64,000 bases of DNA from Geobacteraceae bacterium (GCA_013377075.1 JACABD010000013.1:6462-70461); one strand, 5' to 3'. Counted from the stretch's first letter, positions 1 through 7,909 are shown. A program made the numbers and translations. Notes: generated by a model from the letters alone, not told the origin.

Positions 1-366
1 CTTAACGCCTCGATCACCGGACTTTACAAAGAGGTCTTTCCGACCCGTGCCAAGGCGGTTGACGAAGTCTCCGAGCTGAAGGCGGAGATAAAGAAACTTG
101 GTGCGAGCGGCTCCGATGGGGCGCTTTCTGTTCTGAAAAAACTGACCGATGCCAAGGGGGATGATCCGAGGGAGATTTATGAGGTCGATTTTGACGGCAC
201 TACGGTGAGTGGCCGCGGTTATGACCGCTCCGTCCAGACCGTGAGCGACTTCAAGACTAAGGCGCTGCTGCAGTTTGCAACTTTCGAGGTGAGCGAGATC
301 AAGAGCAGACCCGATGGTTCGGTGAGCTTTGCCTTTCGCGGCGCACTCAAAGGAGGTGGCAAATGA
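1..366 (+). CDS. gspL: Type II secretion system protein GspL, C-terminal part (truncated by window edge)
   Basis: The frame is open from base 1 to a TGA at 364-366 and encodes about 121 residues of a C-terminal domain. Its ending, with a helix starting near FPTRAKAV followed by a small alpha/beta domain, resembles the periplasmic ferredoxin-like domain of GspL, the bitopic inner-membrane protein that links the GspE ATPase to GspM in the type II secretion platform. The assignment rests mostly on context: the next two genes read as gspM and gspN and overlap it by ATGA junctions. The cytoplasmic actin-like domain and the membrane helix lie outside the window. Weak sequence conservation in this family keeps confidence moderate. 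Confidence 0.7.
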   Translation, partial: LNASITGLYKEVFPTRAKAVDEVSELKAEIKKLGASGSDGALSVLKKLTDAKGDDPREIYEVDFDGTTVSGRGYDRSVQTVSDFKTKALLQFATFEVSEIKSRPDGSVSFAFRGALKGGGK

Positions 367-899
367 GCCTGACAGAGCGCTTTAACGAGATGGATCAGGC
401 CGCACGGCTGAAAGTCGGTTATTTCATAGCAGCTCTTCTTGTTCTTGCCATCGGCTACTCTGCCATTAATGACAGGATTATCAAGCTGGAGAAGAAGAGG
501 GGGAGTCGACAGGCCGATCTGGCTGAGATGATGCTCCTCAAACAAAGGCACCGCGAGGCGAGTTCCGGGGCGCAGAAGCTTGCCAATCGGCTCTCTGCAG
601 TAACTCCTGATGATTCCGTTGCCAAGCTGATTGACGAGATCGGCATCAAAGGGAAGAGCAGCCAGATCAAACCGCTGAAAGGTGAGGATAGACCCGGCTT
701 CATGGAGGATGCCGCTGAAGTCAGGATTGAAGGGCTCTCAGCCAATGATCTGGTGAATCTGCTCTTCCGTCTTGAAAAAGGGGTTAAGCCGGTGGTAATC
801 AAGAAGGCCAACTTCAAGGCAAGATACGATGATCCTTCCAAGCTGGATATCTCCTTGAGCGTTGCCCTGCTTAAGCCTGCACCGCAGGAGAAAAAATGA
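363..899 (+). CDS. gspM: Type II secretion system protein GspM
   Basis: This 178-residue protein has a short cytoplasmic N-terminus, one membrane helix at about residues 19-37, then a coiled-coil-like basic stretch and a small C-terminal alpha/beta domain (about 95-170). That is the layout of GspM, the inner-membrane partner of GspL that helps hold the secretion platform together. The ATG overlaps the gspL stop as ATGA, with an AGGAGG-type ribosome site just upstream (around 351-357), and its end overlaps gspN, so the three genes are translationally coupled. Sequence identity in this family is low; size, topology and gene order carry the call. Confidence 0.75.
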   Translation: MSLTERFNEMDQAARLKVGYFIAALLVLAIGYSAINDRIIKLEKKRGSRQADLAEMMLLKQRHREASSGAQKLANRLSAVTPDDSVAKLIDEIGIKGKSSQIKPLKGEDRPGFMEDAAEVRIEGLSANDLVNLLFRLEKGVKPVVIKKANFKARYDDPSKLDISLSVALLKPAPQEKK

Positions 900-1738
900 T
901 CCTGGTGAAGGTCTGCCGGAATTTCGGGCTTGCCATTGGCGGGCTCATCCTGTTTGTCTTTTTGACGATCATGTTTGTTCCTGCTTCCACCCTGCTGAGC
1001 GCTGCCAACGGCGGCCTCTCGGGCTACGGCCTCAGGCTTGAGGCGATGAAGTTCGGCAAGGCTCTGCCGCTCGGTATCAAGGGTGAGGGTTTTGTCCTCT
1101 CTTCCGAGTCGGGCGAGCTGCTCAAGGTGAGGACGGGGAGGATAACCCTGGATATCCTGCCGTTACTTGCCGGGCGGGCGAACATCTCCATCAGCGCCGA
1201 TATCGGCTCCGGCACATTTGACTCGTCTCTTTCGCTCCTCCGCGCACCATCAACCGCTGTGACAGTCAAAAATGTACCCTTGGAGGATATCCCCTTTTTC
1301 CAGACCGTGGCCGGGATGAAAGCAACCGGGCTGCTCTCCGGCAGGGTATCGCTAAAGGGTTCTTTGGCTAAGGCAAAGGGTGAGGTGCAGCTTGAGATTC
1401 AGGGCGCGGAGCTGGCCGGGATAAAGCTCGGCGAAATGCCGCTGCCTGACGCGGCCTACCGCAGCGTACAGGGGATGGTCAGGGTGGAAAACGGCAAGGG
1501 GATGATCGAGAGTTTTGCTCTTCAGGGGGACGACATCTACGTACGGCTCAAAGGGGGGCTGCCTCTCGTCGATCCACTCCCGGCAACGCCTCTTGATCTG
1601 TCTTTGGAGATCATGCCAAAGCCGGAGCTGCTGGAGAAGCAGAAGCTGATCTTTCTGCTTCTGCTTAAATTCCAGGATACACCGGGCCACTACCTGATCC
1701 CGGTGAGAGGGACCCTCGGCAAACCCCAGGTATTGTAA
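896..1738 (+). CDS. gspN: Type II secretion system protein GspN
   Basis: A 280-residue protein with an N-terminal membrane helix at about residues 8-28 and a long extracytoplasmic part rich in beta strands, with AsmA-like features in which short glycine-leucine strands alternate. GspN is an accessory inner-membrane subunit of type II secretion found in some lineages, including Geobacter relatives in which gspN follows gspM. The start overlaps the end of gspM by 4 bases, and a strong hairpin terminator follows 30 bases after the stop, so this is the last gene of the secretion operon. The operon would export folded periplasmic proteins, plausibly including multihaem cytochromes; that last point is inference. 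Confidence 0.75.
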   Translation: MILVKVCRNFGLAIGGLILFVFLTIMFVPASTLLSAANGGLSGYGLRLEAMKFGKALPLGIKGEGFVLSSESGELLKVRTGRITLDILPLLAGRANISISADIGSGTFDSSLSLLRAPSTAVTVKNVPLEDIPFFQTVAGMKATGLLSGRVSLKGSLAKAKGEVQLEIQGAELAGIKLGEMPLPDAAYRSVQGMVRVENGKGMIESFALQGDDIYVRLKGGLPLVDPLPATPLDLSLEIMPKPELLEKQKLIFLLLLKFQDTPGHYLIPVRGTLGKPQVL

Positions 1739-1768
1739 TCTCGGTTCTATAACGTTATTGCCCAATAA

Positions 1769-1802
1769 AAAGGGGTTGCTACATTTCTGTAGCAACCCCT
1801 TT
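1769..1802. terminator. Strong bidirectional hairpin between gspN and the DEAD-box helicase gene
   Basis: A perfect 15-bp stem (arms 1769-1783 and 1788-1802) with a TTTC loop; the arms begin with A-tract and end with T-tract, so it works for both strands. It lies between two convergent genes, gspN ending at 1738 and the helicase ending at 1826. Confidence 0.9.
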
Positions 1803-1825
1803 GCTTTCCGGAAGCGGGTAAAACC

Positions 1826-3175
1826 CTACCTCTGCCCTCTCTGGTGCTCACCAGCAGGTCTTCTGTACTCAACAAGTACATCTTTTGGTGACTTTGGTGC
1901 GCCCCATTTCTTGCGGCGGTCAGCGGAAGGTGCGCCGCTTGTCTCTTTACTGAATCCTTTGCCGGCTGCATTTGATACACCCGGTCTTCTGCCGCGTCCT
2001 GGAGCGCCTTTGCCGCCAACAGGAAGTCGCGGTAGTTCGCGGGTTGGCTCAAGTCCTGCTATGACCTGACGCGGAAGTTTCTGACCGATGTACTTTTCGA
2101 TCTTGTCAAGGTAGCTAAGTTCATTTATTGAAACAAAAGATATTGCAGTGCCGCTGGCACCGGCTCTTCCGGTTCTGCCGATGCGGTGAACATAGTCTTC
2201 GGCAAAACGTGGCAGATCGAAGTTTATTACATGGCTAATACCGTTAACATCGAGTCCACGAGCTGCTACATCAGTTGCAACAAGAAGTTTTACGCGGCCG
2301 CGGCGAAGATCGGAAATCGTCCTGTTTCTTGCCCCTTGAGTCATGTCACCGTGAAGGGCGGCTGCAGCATGACCACGGCTGTGGAGATCCTGTGCAAGGG
2401 CGTCTGCATCCTTTTTAGTGGCAGAGAAGATGATCGCTGTGGAGAGATCCGTATCAGCAATGAGGTGTTGCAGCAGCCTGTTTTTGTGCTGAAAATTATC
2501 GGCAACGTGAAGTCTCTGCTCGATCTCGTCAAGTGTTACCTTCTTGCCGGCAATCTCAACGCGCTGCGGATCTTTAAGCATCCGTGAGGCAAGTTTTGTG
2601 GCTGCTGCGTCCATGGTTGCAGTAAACATGAGGGTCTGGCGGCCTTCAGGCGTTGCCGCAGCAATTTTGTCCATGTCCTCGCTGAAGCCCATGTCGAGCA
2701 TTCTGTCAGCTTCATCAAGTATCAGCATTTCAAGGCGGCTGAAGTCGATACGTCTGTTTTCCAGATGGTCTACAAGCCGTCCCGGTGTTGCCACGATGAA
2801 ATCAACCGGCTGTGAAAGCAGGCGCAGCTGATCGCGGTATGACATGCCGCCGAGGATAGCGCCGCTTTTTACGCGGCTGAAACGGCCGTAATTCTTGACT
2901 GCTTCAGTTACCTGATTAGCCAGTTCCCGTGTCGGAGTCAGAACAAGGATACGTGGCCCTCTTCCTTTAAGTGTTGAAGGGGTTGAAAGCCTCTGGAGCG
3001 CAGGAAGGACGAAGCTGGCTGTCTTGCCGGTTCCTGTCTGGGCTGAGCCGATAAGGTCATGGCCTGCAATTGCAAGGGGGATGGCCTTTTCCTGGATCGG
3101 CGTCGGTGTTGTGTAGCCGCAGGCGGAAATTCCTTTCAGTATCAGCGGCGAGAGGTTGAGTTCTTCGAATGTCAT
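1826..3175 (-). CDS. DEAD-box ATP-dependent RNA helicase, RhlE-like
   Basis: This 449-residue protein has the full set of DEAD-box motifs: a Q motif near residue 28, Walker A AQTGTGKT at 45-52, PTRELA at 81-86, TPGR at 130-133, DEAD at 154-157, motif III as TAT (usual SAT) at 185-187, and HRIGRTGR near residue 330. After the two RecA-like domains comes a basic, Gly/Arg/Pro-rich tail of about 80 residues ending in several Arg and Lys, typical of RhlE-type helicases and used for RNA binding. Such enzymes unwind short RNA duplexes in ribosome assembly and mRNA decay, often in the cold. An AAGGAAT ribosome site precedes the ATG. The roughly 270 bases upstream hold no gene and may be a regulatory leader. 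Confidence 0.93.
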   Translation of the reverse strand: MTFEELNLSPLILKGISACGYTTPTPIQEKAIPLAIAGHDLIGSAQTGTGKTASFVLPALQRLSTPSTLKGRGPRILVLTPTRELANQVTEAVKNYGRFSRVKSGAILGGMSYRDQLRLLSQPVDFIVATPGRLVDHLENRRIDFSRLEMLILDEADRMLDMGFSEDMDKIAAATPEGRQTLMFTATMDAAATKLASRMLKDPQRVEIAGKKVTLDEIEQRLHVADNFQHKNRLLQHLIADTDLSTAIIFSATKKDADALAQDLHSRGHAAAALHGDMTQGARNRTISDLRRGRVKLLVATDVAARGLDVNGISHVINFDLPRFAEDYVHRIGRTGRAGASGTAISFVSINELSYLDKIEKYIGQKLPRQVIAGLEPTRELPRLPVGGKGAPGRGRRPGVSNAAGKGFSKETSGAPSADRRKKWGAPKSPKDVLVEYRRPAGEHQRGQR

Positions 3176-3443
3176 CTTAATTCCTTTATATTACGGCAAG
3201 TCGGGCGAATGTCTGAGCGGCACACCAGTGGGGCGCAGAAATCCAGAAGAGTTCACAGGGCTGCGCTGATGACATCTTGCCTTAAGGTCATCCGGACAGT
3301 TCTTGTGAAGCAGGGCGGCTTTGGCATCGTCGCCAACCAGACTTGTAGCTGCGTTGTCAGGAATTACTGATCTGCAGGGGGGTCAGTGAGCGATGGGAAA
3401 GGGAGGGCTATTCGAAAGCTCTCCGCCTGAATGAGAAACCATA
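3176..3443 (-). other. Long gene-free stretch upstream of the helicase gene (possible 5' leader)
   Basis: No convincing reading frame is present. On the minus strand it runs from the end of the OB-fold gene to the helicase start. An imperfect hairpin at 3402-3424 (8-bp arms, one mismatch, no clear T-run) could be a weak terminator for the upstream gene. Long leaders are common for cold-regulated DEAD-box helicases, but I see no recognised RNA motif here. Confidence 0.3.
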
Positions 3444-4193
3444 CTACTTTTTTACTACAGCATCCTCCATGATGACGCCATACTGATAGCCACCACCAAA
3501 GTCTACGTTATTGTGAAGCACTCCGCTGAAGGTAACTATGTCACCATTGTTCGGAGATTCCTGTGTTGTTATGACAAGCTTGTTAATATCGTTGTTGGTA
3601 CCATCTTTGATGTGAACCCAGTTCTTGTTCATGACACCTGTCGTGATCTTTACAACCTGACCGCGCACCAGAATGACCTTGTTCTGAAGCTCTTCTCTTT
3701 TGGCAAAAAGCTCAGTCAGGTCATAGGCATTTATTCCAATTGCCTTTTCAACCTTGAGCCCTTCGATGATTTTACCTTCAGACTTCTTGTTTCCCGGTGC
3801 AGGCTCACTCATATTGACACCTTTGTGAGCGTTTGTTTTTCGCCTTTCAGTGTATTTATCAGTTGGTCCGCCTGAAAAAGTAATGTTTTTGAATGTTCTG
3901 TCCAGGGTTTTGCTCTTCCAGTCACCCATTGAGTAGCCTGCAGCAAGCTCGACCTCTTCTCCGACACTTATGATGGTTTCAGGAATTGCAACCCAATCCT
4001 TGAACCCGTCCGAATTCTCAATAAGCAGGTATGTATAGCCGCCGCTATTAATGACTTCAACAGCTTTTCCCGTAATTGGCTCTGCTTTGACAGAGACTGT
4101 GTCTGCAGGTTGTTTCATGTCAGGCATTGCATATGAAAAAGTGGCTGTTGCCAGTGAGAGTATTATTGTTGCAAGAGCTATTCTGGTATTCAT
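3444..4193 (-). CDS. Exported protein with tandem OB-fold-like domains
   Basis: A 249-residue protein with a clear signal peptide (residues 1-22, cleavage after FSYA). Two similar segments follow: about 35-95 (GKAVEVINSGGYTYLLIEN, ending GDWKSKTL) and about 165-245 (VRGQVVKITTGVMNKNWVHI, then GDIVTFSGVL). Both look like small five-stranded OB-type barrels. A Lys-rich linker separates them. Proteins of this type occur in Geobacter relatives as exported nucleic-acid-binding-fold proteins of unknown function, and I assign no activity. A GGAG site precedes the ATG. There is little room for its own promoter, because a terminator and tRNA-Glu lie directly upstream on the same strand; transcription may come from read-through. 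Confidence 0.7.
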   Translation of the reverse strand: MNTRIALATIILSLATATFSYAMPDMKQPADTVSVKAEPITGKAVEVINSGGYTYLLIENSDGFKDWVAIPETIISVGEEVELAAGYSMGDWKSKTLDRTFKNITFSGGPTDKYTERRKTNAHKGVNMSEPAPGNKKSEGKIIEGLKVEKAIGINAYDLTELFAKREELQNKVILVRGQVVKITTGVMNKNWVHIKDGTNNDINKLVITTQESPNNGDIVTFSGVLHNNVDFGGGYQYGVIMEDAVVKK

Positions 4194-4214
4194 TTATGCT
4201 CCTTACGGACAACA

Positions 4215-4244
4215 AAAAAGACCCGGGTCACCCAGGGTCTTTTT
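4215..4244 (-). terminator. Intrinsic terminator of tRNA-Glu
   Basis: On the minus strand a 10-bp stem (arms 4215-4224 and 4235-4244) is followed by a T-run, 11 bases beyond the CCA end of tRNA-Glu. Its A/T flanks make it look bidirectional. It lies between the tRNA and the downstream OB-fold gene. Confidence 0.85.
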
Positions 4245-4255
4245 GTTGTCAGAAT

Positions 4256-4333
4256 TGGCGTCCCCTGCCGGATTTGAACCGGCGTCGCCGCCGTGAAAGG
4301 GCGGTGTCCTGGGCCGGGCTAGACGAAGGGGAC
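4256..4333 (-). tRNA. tRNA-Glu, anticodon TTC
   Basis: Read on the minus strand, the sequence folds as a full cloverleaf: acceptor GTCCCCT paired with AGGGGAC, the D arm, an anticodon arm with stem CCGCC and loop CTTTCAC (anticodon TTC), and the TTCAAAT T-loop. The discriminator G and an encoded CCA end the gene. It closely resembles the enterobacterial tRNA-Glu. A near-consensus promoter lies about 50 bases upstream and an intrinsic terminator lies directly downstream, so it forms a one-gene unit. Confidence 0.96.
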
Positions 4334-4384
4334 ATAAAACATTTATAAATCCGCTACCGCCTTTTAATTGGCTAAAGAAATCAT

Positions 4385-4413
4385 CTTATATCCCAATAAG
4401 CTTGCCAAGTCAA
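4385..4413 (-). promoter_or_regulatory. Sigma-70 type promoter of tRNA-Glu
   Basis: On the minus strand: TTGACT (-35, 4408-4413), a 17-base spacer and TATAAG (-10, 4385-4390). The predicted start is near 4378, about 45 bases before the mature 5' end of tRNA-Glu. Confidence 0.8.
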
Positions 4414-4498
4414 TAAGATAATGAGAATTGGCAGAGTGGTAATAGAAGCCTGGTGTATGTAAATGAAGTGTGTTTCTAATCGGACAAAAATTATCCTG

Positions 4499-4527
4499 TT
4501 GACTTTGCTGGTATTCTGAAGTAAGTT
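4499..4527 (+). promoter_or_regulatory. Putative sigma-70 promoter of the rubrerythrin-like gene
   Basis: TTGACT at 4499-4504 and TAAGTT at 4522-4527 with 17 bases between. The -35 is strong and the -10 weak. A GGAGG ribosome site at 4552-4556 precedes the gene start at 4566. Confidence 0.5.
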
Positions 4528-4565
4528 TACTGCAAAATAAAATACCTGTTTGGAGGTTTAGCCAG

Positions 4566-5018
4566 ATGAATTTTGTTACTCTTGAAGAGATAATCAGCTT
4601 TGCTGTTGAGCGCGAAGAGACTGCCTATCAGCTTTACAAGCGTGCTGCCGAACTGAGCACAAGTATTGCGTCACGAAAAATGTTCGAAGAGATGGCTTCC
4701 GAGGAGGCAGGGCACAAAGAGGTTTTCAGTCGTATTGATACTGACAAGGCTGCCAATCACAAAGGGGTAAAGATCCCTGATATGCAGATATCCCAGTATC
4801 TGGTTGATGTTAAGTTCCGCAAGGATATGACCTATCAGGAGATCCTTACTTTCGCGATGAAGGCTGAAGAATCTGCCTACAAACTTTACGAGGCTGCATC
4901 TAATGCGACCGACGACCCGAAACTGAAAAACGTTCTTAAGGTTTTTGCAGATGTTGAGCGTGGCCACAAGGCGAGAATCGAGCAGTTGTACGAAGATCAT
5001 GTGTTGACTGAAGGGTAG
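4566..5018 (+). CDS. Rubrerythrin-like diiron protein without rubredoxin domain
   Basis: This 150-residue all-helical protein has the internal twofold repeat of the ferritin-like fold. Each half carries a Glu-rich helix (EREETAYQLY near 16-25; KAEESAYKLY near 99-108) followed by an ExxH helix (EEAGH near 46-50; VERGH near 134-138). These are the expected ligands of a diiron centre. The C-terminal rubredoxin-like FeS4 domain of classical rubrerythrin is missing, as in the short erythrin-type family. Such proteins reduce peroxide or buffer iron in anaerobes; the exact role here is inferred. The start has a good GGAGG site, and the next gene begins 5 bases after the stop. Confidence 0.85.
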   Translation: MNFVTLEEIISFAVEREETAYQLYKRAAELSTSIASRKMFEEMASEEAGHKEVFSRIDTDKAANHKGVKIPDMQISQYLVDVKFRKDMTYQEILTFAMKAEESAYKLYEAASNATDDPKLKNVLKVFADVERGHKARIEQLYEDHVLTEG

Positions 5019-5023
5019 GTCAA

Positions 5024-5791
5024 ATGAGTTTCCCTAATTCCAAATTTATCTTTATGTTTATCGCAGCCGTCCTTTATCTGCTTACATCAGCAGGTGCGGT
5101 GCTGGCTACTCCGGTTGTTCTGATCGACCAGTCCCATGATCAACGATTTGTCATCGAGAAAGATGGGCCGCTGTATCTTTCATCGTTTGCAGCGATCCTC
5201 AAGGATGAAGGGTTATTGGTGAAAAGTTCCACTGAGCCTCTTTCTGACGAGTCTTTGAGTGGTGTTGACATCGTTGTAATATCCGGTCCGTTCAGGAGTA
5301 TTGCCCCTGCAGAGATTGAATCGCTGCTGCGTTTTCTTAAGCACGGTGGACGTCTCTCTGTAATGCTGCACATCGGCCCTCCATTTTCTGACCTGCTGCA
5401 TCGGCTTGAGGTTGATTTCTCTAATGTTGTCCTTAACGAGCAGGAGAATGTCATAGATAATGATACAAAGAATTTTCAGGTAAAGGCTCTGGGAACTCAT
5501 CCGCTTTTTGCAGGATTAAATCATTTTTCACTTTACGGCGGCTGGGCTCTGATGAATACTGCGCCTTCAGCAAGGATAATCGCTTCAACATCTCCCAGGG
5601 CATGGGTTGACCTAAATGGAGATGGAAAACTGTCAGACGGGGATGTTATGGACTCTTTTGGTGTAGTGGTGGCAGGAGAATTCGGCGCCGGGAGGTTTAT
5701 CGTGTTTGGTGATGATGCAATCTTTCAGAATAAATTCCTTGACGAAAGTAACCGTCAACTTGCAAAAAATCTTGCCAGGTGGCTTAAATAA
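5024..5791 (+). CDS. Exported DUF4350/GATase-like protein with an EF-hand-like loop
   Basis: A 255-residue protein with a signal peptide or N-terminal anchor (about residues 8-29). The body looks like an alpha/beta class I amidotransferase-like fold (VVISGPFRSIAPAEIESLL, LKHGGRLSVMLH, then GAGRFIVFGDDAIFQN), similar to DUF4350 domains in exported proteins. No catalytic Cys is apparent, so it is probably a binding module. Near residue 200 the segment DLNGDGKLSDGD is a dockerin/EF-hand type calcium loop. It follows the rubrerythrin-like gene by 5 bases and its TAA overlaps the ATG of aroE. The function is unknown. Confidence 0.6.
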   Translation: MSFPNSKFIFMFIAAVLYLLTSAGAVLATPVVLIDQSHDQRFVIEKDGPLYLSSFAAILKDEGLLVKSSTEPLSDESLSGVDIVVISGPFRSIAPAEIESLLRFLKHGGRLSVMLHIGPPFSDLLHRLEVDFSNVVLNEQENVIDNDTKNFQVKALGTHPLFAGLNHFSLYGGWALMNTAPSARIIASTSPRAWVDLNGDGKLSDGDVMDSFGVVVAGEFGAGRFIVFGDDAIFQNKFLDESNRQLAKNLARWLK

Positions 5792-6660
5792 TGCGCACGG
5801 ACGGAATCATCTCACCATCGACACAACTATGTGCCGTTATCGGTAATCCGGTTGGCCATTCTCTTTCACCTGCTCTTCATAATGCTGCTTTCAACGCACT
5901 TGGCCTTGATTTCTTGTATGTGGCGTTCAGAGTCGAAGATCTGAAAAGCGCAATATGTGGTATGCGGGCTTTGCAGAACTTCCGCGGCCTGAGCGTGACA
6001 ATCCCGCACAAGATTGAGATAATCGACTATCTTGACGAGGTTGCCGAGGTCGACAGATTCATAGGCTCTGTCAATACCGTGATAAACGAGAATGGCAGGC
6101 TCTGCGGTTTCGGTACGGACGGGCCGGGGGCACTGAAGGCCATTCTTGATTCAGGTGTAAACCTTGATGGTGCAAGGGTTCTGATGCTTGGGGCAGGCGG
6201 GGCTTCAAGGGCTATAGCGTTCACCCTTGCTGCGTCAGCTCAACTTGAAGGCCTGGTCGTTATGGATATAAATGAGCCAGTCATGAACTCTCTTGCTGCT
6301 GACCTCAGGGCAGGAACCGCTCTGAATGTAGAGACATCTTCCCTTGATGATGCTACTATATCCGCCAGAGTTCCGAAGGCTGACATAATCATCAACTGCA
6401 CGCCTGTCGGTATGCATCCGAAAGAGGATGCCACTCTTGTTCCCGCAGGGATAATGAGAAGTGACCAGGTGGTCTTTGATGTTGTCTATACACCGCTTGA
6501 AACAAGGCTGTTAAAGGATGCCGCTTCAAGAGGTTGCCGCACAATTTCGGGAGTCGAGATGTTTATAAATCAGGCTGTGCTGCAGTTCGAGCGGTTCACC
6601 GGTGAATGTGCACCTGTAGAGGTGATGCGTCAGGTCGTAATGGAGCGTCTCAAGGGATGA
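5791..6660 (+). CDS. aroE: Shikimate dehydrogenase
   Basis: A 289-residue enzyme that reduces 3-dehydroshikimate to shikimate in aromatic amino acid synthesis. The substrate-site motif NPVGHSLSPALHN lies near residues 18-30, the catalytic Lys is in SVTIPHK, and the Asp of GTDG follows. The cofactor loop is GAGGASRA (about 132-139). After strand beta-2 the sequence is MDINEP; the NRT-type motif typical of NADP-dependent AroE is absent, and the Asp may favour NAD. The ATG overlaps the previous stop, and the stop overlaps the start of the shikimate kinase gene, so both shikimate genes are coupled. Confidence 0.93.
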   Translation: MRTDGIISPSTQLCAVIGNPVGHSLSPALHNAAFNALGLDFLYVAFRVEDLKSAICGMRALQNFRGLSVTIPHKIEIIDYLDEVAEVDRFIGSVNTVINENGRLCGFGTDGPGALKAILDSGVNLDGARVLMLGAGGASRAIAFTLAASAQLEGLVVMDINEPVMNSLAADLRAGTALNVETSSLDDATISARVPKADIIINCTPVGMHPKEDATLVPAGIMRSDQVVFDVVYTPLETRLLKDAASRGCRTISGVEMFINQAVLQFERFTGECAPVEVMRQVVMERLKG

Positions 6661-7181
6661 ATATTGTTCTCATAGGTTATCGCGGTACTGGAAAGAGTCA
6701 TGTCGGCAGAGTTCTTGCCGATAAACTCTTTTTCCCATATGTCTCTATCGACAAGGCTATTGTCCTCCGGGCGGGTATGAGTATCCCGGAAATTGTGGAG
6801 CTTTTTGGCTGGCCCGGATTTCGCGACAGGGAAACAGTTGAGGTCAGGGAGATTTCCGTCTGGGACAGTATTGTCATTGATAGCGGCGGCGGCGTTATTG
6901 AAAGACCGGAAAACATTGAACTGCTGCGCGAAAACGGACTCGTAATCTGGCTGAAAGCCTCTGTGCCAACAATTGTCAAGCGGATCGAGGGTGGGATTGA
7001 CCGTCCTGCACTGACCGAAGGCAAAAGTTTTACCGAGGAAGTGTCAGAGGTTCTGGAGCGGCGCACACCGTTGTACCGGAGTGCTTCCATGCATGAGATC
7101 GACACTGACACTCTTGAGCCGGAAGAGATAGCTTCTCAGATAATTCTGCTCTGGCAGAAGCGCTCTGAAAGGAGTTTGTGA
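6657..7181 (+). CDS. aroK: Shikimate kinase (AroK family)
   Basis: A 174-residue P-loop kinase that would phosphorylate shikimate. The Walker A is GYRGTGKS (7-14). The FR pair of the shikimate site lies near 55-56, GGG is at 77-79, and the DRPAL lid arginine is present. The usual DxD, where the first Asp helps hold Mg and the second binds shikimate, reads S30-I-D32 here, so only the second acid is kept. I chose ATG 6657, which overlaps the aroE stop, over an upstream in-frame start at 6606, because the protein then begins directly at the first beta strand. Linkage to aroE supports the function. Confidence 0.85.
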   Translation: MNIVLIGYRGTGKSHVGRVLADKLFFPYVSIDKAIVLRAGMSIPEIVELFGWPGFRDRETVEVREISVWDSIVIDSGGGVIERPENIELLRENGLVIWLKASVPTIVKRIEGGIDRPALTEGKSFTEEVSEVLERRTPLYRSASMHEIDTDTLEPEEIASQIILLWQKRSERSL

Positions 7182-7205
7182 AAAAGGTTTCATTTGTCTC
7201 AGGTA

Positions 7206-7233
7206 TTTGCTAAAAATAGCGGGAATTTACAAT
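7206..7233 (+). promoter_or_regulatory. Possible promoter upstream of the small membrane protein gene
   Basis: TTTGCT (7206-7211) and TACAAT (7228-7233) with a 16-base spacer, in a gap of 80 bases. The -10 is good and the -35 poor. Confidence 0.35.
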
Positions 7234-7261
7234 TTTTGCAGTTGTCTGTACTGGAGAGGAC

Positions 7262-7606
7262 ATGGAAAAACAGCAACTTCTTGATCAGGCAAAAGACAAG
7301 CTGACTCCCCTTGAAACCGGCAATATAGTTAACTTTGTTCAGAATATGTCAATGCAGTCTTTGATGGATCATCCATTAGTTCTTCTGGTTTTAGCGATCA
7401 TCGGCTTTTATGCAATAGTCAGAAAGTCTAAATTTGTACTACTTTTTCTCTTTGCAGCAATATCGATAATGCTGCTTATTAAATTTACACTCGCCCCGGA
7501 TATTGTCGGGAGTGAGCTATCCATTCGATCATTACTCCCTTTTGTCGCCGGAGGTTTGGTGATTGGCGGGGCGTTGATATATTTTACTTTCATCAAGAGT
7601 GAGTGA
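7262..7606 (+). CDS. Small inner-membrane protein, function unknown
   Basis: A 114-residue protein with a polar N-terminal 40 residues and three predicted membrane helices (about 41-60, 64-82 and 90-110). I do not recognise a family. A GGAG-type site (TGGAGAGG) lies just before the ATG. The following gene, 21 bases on, encodes a membrane-anchored dihaem protein, so the two may act together at the membrane, but nothing in the sequence shows this directly. Confidence 0.6.
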   Translation: MEKQQLLDQAKDKLTPLETGNIVNFVQNMSMQSLMDHPLVLLVLAIIGFYAIVRKSKFVLLFLFAAISIMLLIKFTLAPDIVGSELSIRSLLPFVAGGLVIGGALIYFTFIKSE

Positions 7607-7627
7607 CACATTTTCGGAGGTTATTCC

Positions 7628-7909
7628 TTGAAAATCGGTAAACGTGACTGGATTTTTCTAGCAATAGTAGCAGCTGTTCTTCTTGTCTTTATAGCTATTT
7701 CAGGAAAAGAAAAGACCAAGAAACTCCCTGTTGACGCGACTCATCAGCAGTTCAACGATATGCTGAATGCCGGCAAGAAAAAGATTGAAGTTGATCCTCT
7801 GTGTGAATCATGCCATGACGGTGTGAAGGTGAAGTTCCCGCCAAATCATCCTGCCAAGCCTGGCGGGGCACCGATGCGTTGTCTTTTCTGCCATAAGCAG
7901 CAAAAATAG
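7628..7909 (+). CDS. Small membrane-anchored dihaem c-type cytochrome
   Basis: A 93-residue protein with a single N-terminal membrane helix (about 7-24) that acts as an uncleaved anchor or signal. Two c-type haem motifs, CESCH (about 58-62) and CLFCH (about 85-89), lie in a short periplasmic part. Translation begins at a TTG with a perfect GGAGG site 7 bases upstream (7616-7620). The protein would be exported and haemylated by the cytochrome c maturation system and could pass electrons in the periplasm. Other candidate axial histidines are His38, in the segment ATHQQ, and the His of NHPAK. Confidence 0.75.
   Translation: MKIGKRDWIFLAIVAAVLLVFIAISGKEKTKKLPVDATHQQFNDMLNAGKKKIEVDPLCESCHDGVKVKFPPNHPAKPGGAPMRCLFCHKQQK

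Noticed and set aside
2186-2587. Plus-strand frame of 133 codons
   Set aside because: It lies fully inside the DEAD-box helicase gene and has no family features.
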